From CAYYGL01 sp964471235 (GTDB lineage Bacteria; Calditrichota; Calditrichia; RBG-13-44-9; J075): 8,810 bases of DNA. The notes under the pieces were generated by a model. That model did not search any database and was not told the origin of the DNA. It was given only the letters and a program-made list of their open reading frames with translations. The stretch is taken from NCBI GenBank assembly GCA_964471235.1, contig CAYYGL010000199.1, positions 1-8,810 of the forward strand, given 5' to 3'. The translations under genes and the position numbers were made by a program. Shown in pieces: positions 1 through 6,308 of the stretch (position 1 is the first letter of the stretch; the number at the start of each line of letters is the position of its first letter).

Positions 1-28
1 ACCTCTGCTAATATTGTTTTTTTGCTAA

Positions 29-115
29 ATAATACTTGTTGCATTTTTAGGGTATTTACTACTTTTCCTTACTCTGTTTTCCTGGAATAATGCCCGGGGA
101 CAACTTGGCAATCCG
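29..115 (+). other. Signal-peptide-coding extension of the FG-GAP gene, no conventional start codon
   Basis: In the frame of the downstream gene, the codons after a TAA at 26-28 read IILVAFLGYLLLFLTLF, then SWNNARGQLGNPV, and continue into the annotated protein. This is a hydrophobic core followed by a good signal peptidase I site (ARG before QLGN), as expected for a T9SS cargo that must first cross the inner membrane by Sec. The stretch contains no ATG, GTG or TTG in frame. The only plausible starts are the ATA codons at 29 and 32 or the CTG at 74, and there is no Shine-Dalgarno upstream. Explanations include a non-canonical AUA start, a mutated start codon, or an indel or base error near the T7 run at 17-23. 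A basic n-region is also missing, which suits loss of the first codons. Confidence 0.7.
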
Positions 116-2122
116 GTGAAAACTCAGCAAAACGAGTTCAAAACCACCACCATGATTTTATCCGATTCGATCAATTTCGGTCTGGTTGCTCCGGGGGAAA
201 GTCGCAACCAAACAATTTGGGTGAGGAACACCAGCAGAGAGAGTGATTTATTTGTGGAAGTCATTGTTCCGACAAATCCGGTGTTTACGATTTTTCCAAA
301 ACAGAGAACGATCCCGCCCTTGGATAGCGCAGAATTCCTGGTAATATTTACCCCTCTTGAATCCCAGGTATCGTATGAAGACAGTCTTTTCGTACGCAGT
401 AGCGAACGGGTTCAAAAAATTATTTTAAATGGTTTAGGAGGAAAAGTTGTCGTAGATGTGTCGCCGTTACCGAATGCCATCGGTGTTCCGGCTGACACGG
501 TAATTTCTGCCCGGCTTGATTTTCCCGTTATCCCGGAAAGCGTTACATCCGAAAATGTTGTGGTGTATGGAAATTATACCGGTTACGTTCCTTTAGCACA
601 GGTAGTGTATGACTCCCTTACAAAAGAGATTACTATCTTTCCATCACATCATTTTATGAGCGGAGAAGTTATTACAGTCACCCTAACATCAAATCTGGAA
701 AGCAACTTTCATCAACCAATTTTATCGTCTTATTCCTGGCAGTTTACCGTCGCAACCGATGCTCATAATGTTTCATTTACAAGAACAGCAGGGTATTTTA
801 CAGAACCCAATCCCTGGCGTGTAATCCCGGCAGATTTAGACAACGACGGGGATCTCGACTTAGCCGTTGCTCATAATCTGGAAAACGGACGAGTAACGGT
901 TTGGGAAAATAATGGGCAGGGGCAGTTTTCACAGGTCAACTCTATTCCGGTGGGTCAGTTTTTATGGGCTCTCATCGCCCTGGATGTGGACCGGGACGGT
1001 GATCTCGATCTGATGGTTGATACAAACACAAACCAGGTTGCCGTGCTACTCAATGAGGGAAATTTTTCTTTTCAAACTGTGCCGATTACGCTTAGCAGTT
1101 TTTACCCTAAAACATTAGAAAGTGGAGATTGGAATGGAGACGGGTTTATGGATATCGCGGCTATCACCACGGGCAACCCGGGTAAGGCAGCTATTTTATG
1201 GAATGACGGAGAAGGCCATTTGGTATTGAATTCTTACTATCTGTTGGGAGTCATTCCGATTGCGGCATCTGTCAGCGATATGAATAATGATGGTTATCTC
1301 GATTTGATAGTGGCAAATCAGGAATCTCAGTTCCTGTCTCTTTTGTTGAACAACACCGAAGGGCGGTTTGAAAATCTGCAAGCCCCGGGAGTTGGGGCGT
1401 TTCCTCGCGATGTACTCAGCAGGGATTTTGATATGGATGGTATGCCGGATGTTGCCACCGCACATTGGACCGATCCCGGATTTGTCAGTGTGTTCAAAAA
1501 ATTCACCTCAGGAACGTTCCTGTCTTTTGATCGAGTACAAACCGGTGTGGCAACCAACTCGTTATGGTCAGCGGATATTGATGGGGATGGCGATTTGGAT
1601 TTACTTGCTGCCAACTCAAATATCCAGGAAAATAATATTTCGGTATTGAGGAATAATGGCAGAGGCACTTTTCGATTAATTGCCAGCCCGTTTGCCGGAG
1701 TTCAACCCCTTTCCGTGGTCGGCGGTGATTTTGATCTGGATGGAGACATCGATCTGGCAACCGTCAGTACCTGGCAAAATCAATTGACCATTATCAGCAA
1801 CATTGGCACCGTCTCCCAAATTGAGCCGGAAGTGGAAATCATAGACCATTATCAGTTGTTCCAGAACTATCCCAATCCGTTTAATCCGGAAACAGCGATC
1901 AGCTATCAGCTTCCGGCTGTCAGTCAGGTACAATTGGCGATTTACAATACGATCGGGCAGCGGATTAGAACACTGGTGAACGAACGACAAGCCGCAGGTC
2001 GTTACACGGTGCTATGGGACGGCAGGGATGACGCCGGTCAGGAAGTCAGCAGCGGGGTGTATCTGTATCGGTTAGTTGCCGGGAAGTTTTCCAGAACACA
2101 TCGGATGTTGTTGCTGCGGTAA
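116..2122 (+). CDS. Secreted FG-GAP/VCBS seven-bladed beta-propeller protein with T9SS type A sorting domain
   Basis: Seen: 668 codons from a GTG at 116 to TAA. Residues about 13-108 resemble an ASPM/SPD2/Hydin-type Ig fold (choice-of-anchor D: 'INFGLVAPGESRNQTIWVRNTS'). Residues about 110-212 resemble an SbsA-type Big_5 Ig-like domain. Seven Asp-rich FG-GAP/VCBS loops of the form DxDxDGxxD start at residues 240, 290, 338, 388, 437, 487 and 538, a steady period of about 50. Residues about 578-668 are a FlgD-like T9SS sorting domain ('FQNYPNPFNP', 'SSGVYLYRL', terminal 'MLLLR'). Family knowledge: seven such repeats fold as an integrin-like propeller with calcium in the loops; the C-terminal domain directs T9SS export. 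Inference: a surface or released binding protein of unknown ligand. The GTG start is only the first conventional codon. A signal peptide is encoded in frame just upstream (29-115), so the true N-terminus is almost certainly longer. The GTG also lacks a well-spaced Shine-Dalgarno. Reading frame and domain calls are secure; the start is not. Confidence 0.9.
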   Translation: MKTQQNEFKTTTMILSDSINFGLVAPGESRNQTIWVRNTSRESDLFVEVIVPTNPVFTIFPKQRTIPPLDSAEFLVIFTPLESQVSYEDSLFVRSSERVQKIILNGLGGKVVVDVSPLPNAIGVPADTVISARLDFPVIPESVTSENVVVYGNYTGYVPLAQVVYDSLTKEITIFPSHHFMSGEVITVTLTSNLESNFHQPILSSYSWQFTVATDAHNVSFTRTAGYFTEPNPWRVIPADLDNDGDLDLAVAHNLENGRVTVWENNGQGQFSQVNSIPVGQFLWALIALDVDRDGDLDLMVDTNTNQVAVLLNEGNFSFQTVPITLSSFYPKTLESGDWNGDGFMDIAAITTGNPGKAAILWNDGEGHLVLNSYYLLGVIPIAASVSDMNNDGYLDLIVANQESQFLSLLLNNTEGRFENLQAPGVGAFPRDVLSRDFDMDGMPDVATAHWTDPGFVSVFKKFTSGTFLSFDRVQTGVATNSLWSADIDGDGDLDLLAANSNIQENNISVLRNNGRGTFRLIASPFAGVQPLSVVGGDFDLDGDIDLATVSTWQNQLTIISNIGTVSQIEPEVEIIDHYQLFQNYPNPFNPETAISYQLPAVSQVQLAIYNTIGQRIRTLVNERQAAGRYTVLWDGRDDAGQEVSSGVYLYRLVAGKFSRTHRMLLLR

Positions 2123-2207
2123 CCATCCCGGCACCAACATCGTTCGAGCAGCAATGAAAGAATACGTTCGGAAGTTAATCTTTTCTACAATAATAAAACT
2201 TACACGA

Positions 2208-2310
2208 GGTTTGTTTATCAGGAACTGCTAAGTCACTCTTTCGGTGTATTCGAATACCCGCTTCGTAGAGGCTACATTATTGGCGTAGCCTCTTACAACT
2301 CAAACAAACC
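2208..2310. repeat. Nested inverted repeats in the convergent intergenic region
   Basis: Between the two convergent genes (2123-2321) there are three nested elements. GGTTTGTTT at 2208-2216 is matched by its exact reverse complement AAACAAACC at 2302-2310. GTATTCGAATAC at 2246-2257 is a perfect 12-bp palindrome. AGAGGCTAC at 2267-2275 pairs with GTAGCCTCT at 2285-2293 around a 9-nt loop. CGAATACC also occurs twice, at 2251-2258 and 2310-2317. The layout could be a transcript-end structure serving both genes or the remnant of a small mobile or REP-like element. Neither is proven, and there is no coding signal here. Confidence 0.55.
2267..2293. terminator. Possible bidirectional terminator hairpin
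   Basis: There is a perfect 9-bp stem (AGAGGCTAC/GTAGCCTCT) with loop ATTATTGGC. It lies about 145 bp after the stop of the FG-GAP gene and about 30 bp after the stop of the minus-strand NTPase gene. The position suits a shared terminator, but neither side has a T-tract, so a classical intrinsic terminator is not shown. Confidence 0.35.
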
Positions 2311-2321
2311 GAATACCAGAG

Positions 2322-2855
2322 TCAGGAGAGTACATTTTGTATAAGCGGTAGCAATGTTTCCAACAGGCGATCCCGATTGGTTGAGGTGATTTCCCATAGT
2401 CTGATATCTGCGCGCTGTTTTATCGTTTCAATCCACCGGTCTCCTTTTCGGGCGATGGTGGCAACCAGCACTTTATCCGATTCCAAAAGCTCCATAATCA
2501 ATTTTCGGAAACGCTTCGCAAAGCACTCCATTTTCCCGATTTCATCAATTACCAGCAACTGCGCCGCCGGATTCCGGAAATCGATTTTCTCCAGAAATTG
2601 CTCGAATCCTGTCACATCCACCCCGTATTTTCCGACCCGACAGGCGCTGCGGATATCCACATGGGAAAGCAGACCACGCTTCCCATCCAGGGAAATCAAT
2701 TCAAACCCCTTGCGAACACCTCCCTCCCGGATTTCAGCGGTATAAAATCCCACCGGATGAAAATTCTGCAACGCAACCGCCAATCGCCTGAGTAGGGTAG
2801 TTTTGCCCACTCCCGGGTAGCCGGTGATAAGGATATTTTTCACTGGCGTCTCCAT
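2322..2855 (-). CDS. THEP1-family P-loop nucleoside-triphosphatase
   Basis: Seen: 177 residues. Walker A is GYPGVGKT at residues 12-19 (Lys18, Thr19). Walker B is LVIDEIGKME at 101-110 (Asp104, Glu105). Between them lies the family signature region GFYTAEIREGGVRKGFELISLDG at about 36-58, followed by VGKYGVDV at 74-81. Length and motif order match the THEP1/NTPase_1 family (COG1618-like), whose members hydrolyse NTPs to NDPs, with characterised examples from thermophiles and vertebrates; the physiological role is unclear. It should be cytoplasmic: no signal peptide or membrane segment is visible. The ATG at 2853-2855 is the longest possible start, because an in-frame TAA lies a few codons upstream on the minus strand; no clear Shine-Dalgarno precedes it. 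The gene converges on the FG-GAP gene and diverges from the paralog pair, so it is transcribed alone. Nothing in the context links it functionally to its secreted neighbours. Family assignment is confident; substrate and role are not. Confidence 0.93.
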   Translation of the reverse strand: METPVKNILITGYPGVGKTTLLRRLAVALQNFHPVGFYTAEIREGGVRKGFELISLDGKRGLLSHVDIRSACRVGKYGVDVTGFEQFLEKIDFRNPAAQLLVIDEIGKMECFAKRFRKLIMELLESDKVLVATIARKGDRWIETIKQRADIRLWEITSTNRDRLLETLLPLIQNVLS

Positions 2856-3120
2856 GATGGTTCTTGTTCTTTATTTAGTGGCAATCACTTCTCCAACTCC
2901 AAATCCCGCAATGCAAGATACAATATCATCTTAATATCGAATTAAAATCAAACATTATTTATTGAACCGTCAAAAACAGATTTTTGATCAAATTGCATTT
3001 TTCAAACAAGTTACTTAATTTTTAACGTTTCGTACGAATAGAATTTCACCGACAGCATAGAGCATTCTGTAACAACATCCCCTACCTACTGAAAAAGCAA
3101 AACATAAAGGAGACAAAGTC
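2856..3120. promoter_or_regulatory. AT-rich divergent intergenic region, promoters for both flanking genes
   Basis: This 265-bp gap separates the starts of the minus-strand NTPase and the plus-strand paralog, so it must drive both. It is markedly A/T-rich around 2925-3040. A weak sigma70-like plus-strand candidate is TTGCAT at 2993-2998 and TAATTT at 3016-3021 with 17-bp spacing; the -10 match is poor. Two 10-bp perfect palindromes, TTTGATCAAA (2983-2992) and TTCGTACGAA (3029-3038), flank that candidate and could be operators. A promoter somewhere in the region is a safe inference; the exact boxes are guesses. Confidence 0.45.
3106..3112 (+). promoter_or_regulatory. Ribosome binding site AAAGGAG
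   Basis: AAAGGAG lies 8 nt before the ATG at 3121 and fixes that start. It shows that this organism uses Shine-Dalgarno sites, which makes their absence before the first gene notable. Confidence 0.85.
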
Positions 3121-6100
3121 ATGTCTCACCGAACGTTGATTCTTTTACTTTTGCTATGTTCCTTAGCTTTTGCCGCCGGGGAAAAACCATCAATTGCCAT
3201 TTCGCCAATTGTCATCGATGACACAATCCATATTCGAATCAACCGAATAGACCTGGGGTTAATGAATGACGGCAGCACCGGATTAGATGGTGATTCGCAT
3301 TATCCTGCCGGTTCCATATTCACCTTCCTTTTTGATGGTGGTCTTGCCTTCAGCGGTGTGGTGGATACCTCTTTACGGGCTTCCTGGATAACCAAAAGCA
3401 TGCAAATTCAAGAATGGCAGCCGGGCATTTGGGGTATGGACCCGGATGATCCCCTGGCACGGTTTTATAAAGTTGCTATCAGTGACTCGGCAGGGAGCCC
3501 GGCGTATGTGAATTGGCAGGATGCCGTATCCCTGGGAGCGGATTTCATCGACCGGGATGGAGATGGCTTATATGATCCCAATGTTGACAGTCCCCCGCTA
3601 ATGGGCGATATCACCATCTGGAATGTGATCAATGACGGAGTTCCCCTGGGAAATCGCCATATCGGAACAGATCCGATGGAGTTGGAAATTCGCCAGACCG
3701 TCTGGGCGTTTCAGGATGATCAAGAGTTAGGAGACATTGTCTTTTTTCTGTACCAGATAACCAACACTTCCGGAAACGATATTGACAGCCTCTATTTTTC
3801 AATCTGGTCAGATCCGGATATTGGTGATTATCAGGATGATCTGATAGCCTGTGATACCCTCCGTCAAATGGGATATTGCTACAACTACTTTGATGACGGA
3901 ATATATGGCGGAAACCCGCCGGCATTCGGCATTCAAATATTACAGGGAGCGGTTATCGATTCCCCGGGAGATACAGCACTTGTCTTTAAGGGTATCTCCC
4001 AGGGAATTGATACTTTGCTGGGAAAAACAACTTTGCCAATGACCTCCTTTATCGCCACCCTTAGTGGTTCACCTTACCTGGGTAGACCCAATAATGCCCA
4101 GGAAGCTCACAATCTTCAAATGGGGTTGGATAAAACCGGCACTCCCTTATATCCCCCGGATTGGGGAACTGGCGGCACACCTTCAGACAATCCCCATTTC
4201 CTGTTCAGCGGCGATCCGGTGTCGGGTTCCGGGTGGCGCGACGACACACCGGCTGATAAACGATTTCTGCTTAACTCCGGTCCTTTTCAATTGCCAGCCG
4301 GGGAAACTCAATATATTGCCATTGCTTACCTGGTGGGCAGGGGCATGGATTACCTGCACAGTATTGATGTTCTTCGAGATCGCTCGGATTTTCTTCGGGA
4401 TTTTTTCCCGGTGGGACGCTACTTACGAATCGTAGCAAACGATACCGTGATTTCTCTTGATTCTGTTTTTGTGTTTGATGTGTTCCATCGGATATTAGTC
4501 GGTGCAGACAGCCTGGCAGCCGCCGATTGGGAACTGATCAGCCGCCCCCCTGGTAGTAATGCGACACTGATTCCCGGACCGGGATTTCAGGTATTTTTAG
4601 ACCCGGATATCCCCGGAAACTACACCGTCGGATTACAAGCCACTTTTGGCAGCGGAGCCCAGTTGTCAGACACTCTTGGTGTAAGCGCCGTGAACAATCA
4701 TCCACCCAACGCAGTATTGACGCTTAACCCTTCTGAAATCACTTTTGGCAGCACCTTTCAAGCGAACGCCAGCGCTTCTTCCGACCCGGATGGAGACCCC
4801 TTGCATTTTCAATGGAGAACGCCAGTGTGGGTACAAGCAGACCTTCAGGATACCCCCATCATTCCAATGACCCCGCTGCACACCGGCAACCAGATGATTA
4901 CCGTTTTCGTGCAGGATGAGTATTTTACCCGGGAAGCCTCTCAGCCCTTTTTCGTGACACCTCTGATGAGTGCCTTCGACCAGGAAGACTACCATGACTT
5001 ACTCCGGGATGCCACCCAAATGGAATTTGTGAATGGAAAAATCTTTGCATTGATTCCCATGCAATCCCTGGTGATTTTTGATCCTGACGTCTCACCGCCT
5101 GATTTTACCATAAATAATGTGGCAGCAGTACATTTCACCACCGACGGTGATATCCTGATCGCCTACGACTATCATAACTCGAGTATCGATATCTATACCA
5201 TTAACGGGGACTCGTTAATATTCATGAGTAGCATCCCGGTGGACCTGATAAGTCTCTATCAACGATATGCCGAGGTAGGAATCCGTTACCCATATCTCTA
5301 TTTACCTGTACAAATGTTGCCTCGAATTGAGGTGTATGATATCAGTGATTTATCAAACCCGGTTCTTCTAACAACCCACCCCCTCACTCCGTTAACTCCC
5401 GATGTCGTATTTGAAGGAAACATCGTAGCTTACCAGAGCCGACTTCCCTCAGTTGGACTGGTCACATTGGATATTTCTGATCCGTTCAATATTATTCATC
5501 TGGATTCGCTGCCATTAAATCCTCCCGGTTTTTATAATATTGAGATGAGTGATTCGGTCATTTATATTCTCGATGGAATCCCGGAAGGGAACTCCATCAC
5601 TATTGTGGATGCCACCCAGCCGAACAATTTGCAGCAGGTGGGCTCCATCACGGTTACATCCATTATCCCGGATGAGTTCAACGATCCCATTCTGGATATG
5701 AACGCCTTTGGTGATACGCTCCTTGTGGGATTGAAATTTGGGGTGGAGATATATGATGTATCGATACCGGCAGCACCTGAAAAAATTGCATTTCGTTATT
5801 CCGGGCTTCCCATTCTGGGAATGACCTGGAATACTCCGGAATTTTTCATTGCCGAACAGGGCAATGCCAATTTTGGCGCCGGTTATTATAAACTAAGGTA
5901 CGATTCGACCCTCGTTTTGGGTATTGATGACAAACCGATTTCCAGAACCCCGGACCGCTTCCGCTTATTCCAAAATTACCCCAACCCGTTCAACCCATCG
6001 ACAATTATCAATTATCAATTGCCAATTGACAATTGGGTAACCTTGAAAGTTTATGACATATTAGGGCGCGAAGTAAAAACGCTGGTTAACGAGCACAAAG

Positions 6101-6231
6101 CGACGGGTAGTTACACCGTGCAGTGGGATGGAACCAATAGCCTCGGGCAGCCGGTTAGCAGCGGAGTCTATTTCTACCGCCTGCAAGCCGGAAATTTTGT
6201 TCAAACGCGTAAGATGCTACTTTTGAGATAA
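3121..6231 (+). CDS. Large secreted protein: conserved N-terminal module, PKD-like domains, LVIVD propeller, T9SS sorting domain
   Basis: Seen: 1036 residues. The signal peptide is residues 1-18/19 (MSHRTLILLLLLCSLAFA). Residues about 25-430 form a module with conserved motifs EWQPGxWGMDPxDP, an acidic loop DRDGDGLYDPNVD at 144-156, QTVWAF, and SDPDIGDYQDDLIACDT. Residues about 435-522 look PKD/K319L-like (PPGSNA, PDIPGNYTVGL). Residues about 527-612 are a PKD domain (ASSDPDGDPLHFQW). At least four LVIVD-type propeller repeats are centred on Asp740, 784, 830 and 879 (VYDISD, TLDISD, IVDATQP, IYDVSIP). A T9SS type A sorting domain occupies about 945-1036. Family knowledge: LVIVD repeats build beta-propellers, PKD domains are extracellular spacers, and the sorting domain directs T9SS export. 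The N-terminal module recalls uncharacterised T9SS cargo families; I know no function for it. It is the first gene of a likely two-gene unit with a colinear paralog 77 bp downstream. Inference: a cell-surface or released protein with adhesion, binding or enzymatic capacity; no catalytic motif was recognised. Confidence 0.92.
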   Translation: MSHRTLILLLLLCSLAFAAGEKPSIAISPIVIDDTIHIRINRIDLGLMNDGSTGLDGDSHYPAGSIFTFLFDGGLAFSGVVDTSLRASWITKSMQIQEWQPGIWGMDPDDPLARFYKVAISDSAGSPAYVNWQDAVSLGADFIDRDGDGLYDPNVDSPPLMGDITIWNVINDGVPLGNRHIGTDPMELEIRQTVWAFQDDQELGDIVFFLYQITNTSGNDIDSLYFSIWSDPDIGDYQDDLIACDTLRQMGYCYNYFDDGIYGGNPPAFGIQILQGAVIDSPGDTALVFKGISQGIDTLLGKTTLPMTSFIATLSGSPYLGRPNNAQEAHNLQMGLDKTGTPLYPPDWGTGGTPSDNPHFLFSGDPVSGSGWRDDTPADKRFLLNSGPFQLPAGETQYIAIAYLVGRGMDYLHSIDVLRDRSDFLRDFFPVGRYLRIVANDTVISLDSVFVFDVFHRILVGADSLAAADWELISRPPGSNATLIPGPGFQVFLDPDIPGNYTVGLQATFGSGAQLSDTLGVSAVNNHPPNAVLTLNPSEITFGSTFQANASASSDPDGDPLHFQWRTPVWVQADLQDTPIIPMTPLHTGNQMITVFVQDEYFTREASQPFFVTPLMSAFDQEDYHDLLRDATQMEFVNGKIFALIPMQSLVIFDPDVSPPDFTINNVAAVHFTTDGDILIAYDYHNSSIDIYTINGDSLIFMSSIPVDLISLYQRYAEVGIRYPYLYLPVQMLPRIEVYDISDLSNPVLLTTHPLTPLTPDVVFEGNIVAYQSRLPSVGLVTLDISDPFNIIHLDSLPLNPPGFYNIEMSDSVIYILDGIPEGNSITIVDATQPNNLQQVGSITVTSIIPDEFNDPILDMNAFGDTLLVGLKFGVEIYDVSIPAAPEKIAFRYSGLPILGMTWNTPEFFIAEQGNANFGAGYYKLRYDSTLVLGIDDKPISRTPDRFRLFQNYPNPFNPSTIINYQLPIDNWVTLKVYDILGREVKTLVNEHKATGSYTVQWDGTNSLGQPVSSGVYFYRLQAGNFVQTRKMLLLR
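6002..6036 (+). repeat. Five tandem CAATTNN heptamers inside the sorting-domain coding region
   Basis: Copies start at 6002, 6009, 6016, 6023 and 6030 and read CAATTAT, CAATTAT, CAATTGC, CAATTGA, CAATTGG. The 7-bp period is out of phase with codons, yet the frame stays open and encodes part of the conserved sorting-domain strand (TIINYQLPIDNW). The last part, 6022-6036, is also a perfect inverted repeat, CCAATTG-A-CAATTGG. The equivalent site in the FG-GAP gene (about 1890-1925) does not show the pattern. Confidence 0.85.
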
Positions 6232-6296
6232 CCGAGTTGAATCAATTAAGTTCACCATCAGAATCATTTCAACACACTTTAATGAAGCAACTCTAT

Positions 6297-6304
6297 AAGG
6301 AGGG
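6297..6304 (+). promoter_or_regulatory. Ribosome binding site AAGGAGGG
   Basis: A near-perfect anti-Shine-Dalgarno match lies 4 nt before the ATG at 6309, in the 77-bp gap after the upstream paralog. It supports the start and efficient translation of the downstream paralog. No terminator or clear promoter is visible in 6232-6308, so cotranscription with the upstream gene is likely. Confidence 0.85.
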
Positions 6305-6308
6305 AATC

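Noticed and set aside
1..60. A short frame reading TSANIVFLLNNT at 1-36, resembling the end of an FG-GAP repeat.
   Set aside because: It continues into a sequence unlike the family and ends at 88 with no domain support; the resemblance covers only a few hydrophobic and Asn residues.
1196..1990. Several minus-strand and alternate-frame open frames of 85-113 codons inside the FG-GAP gene.
   Set aside because: They overlap a strongly supported domain-rich gene and show no recognisable domains or ribosome sites; they are shadow frames produced by its repeats.
2265..2296. A classical rho-independent terminator.
   Set aside because: The stem is good, but neither strand has a T-tract after it; kept only as a low-confidence terminator.
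2377..2795. Plus-strand open frames (122 and 65 codons) opposite the THEP1-type NTPase.
   Set aside because: The opposite strand encodes a protein with intact Walker A and B motifs; the plus-strand translations show no domain features.
3121..3180. A lipoprotein signal (Cys13 in LLLLLCSL).
   Set aside because: No small residue precedes the Cys as a lipobox requires, and a good signal peptidase I site (AFA/A) follows; a C-terminal T9SS tag also fits a non-lipidated cargo.
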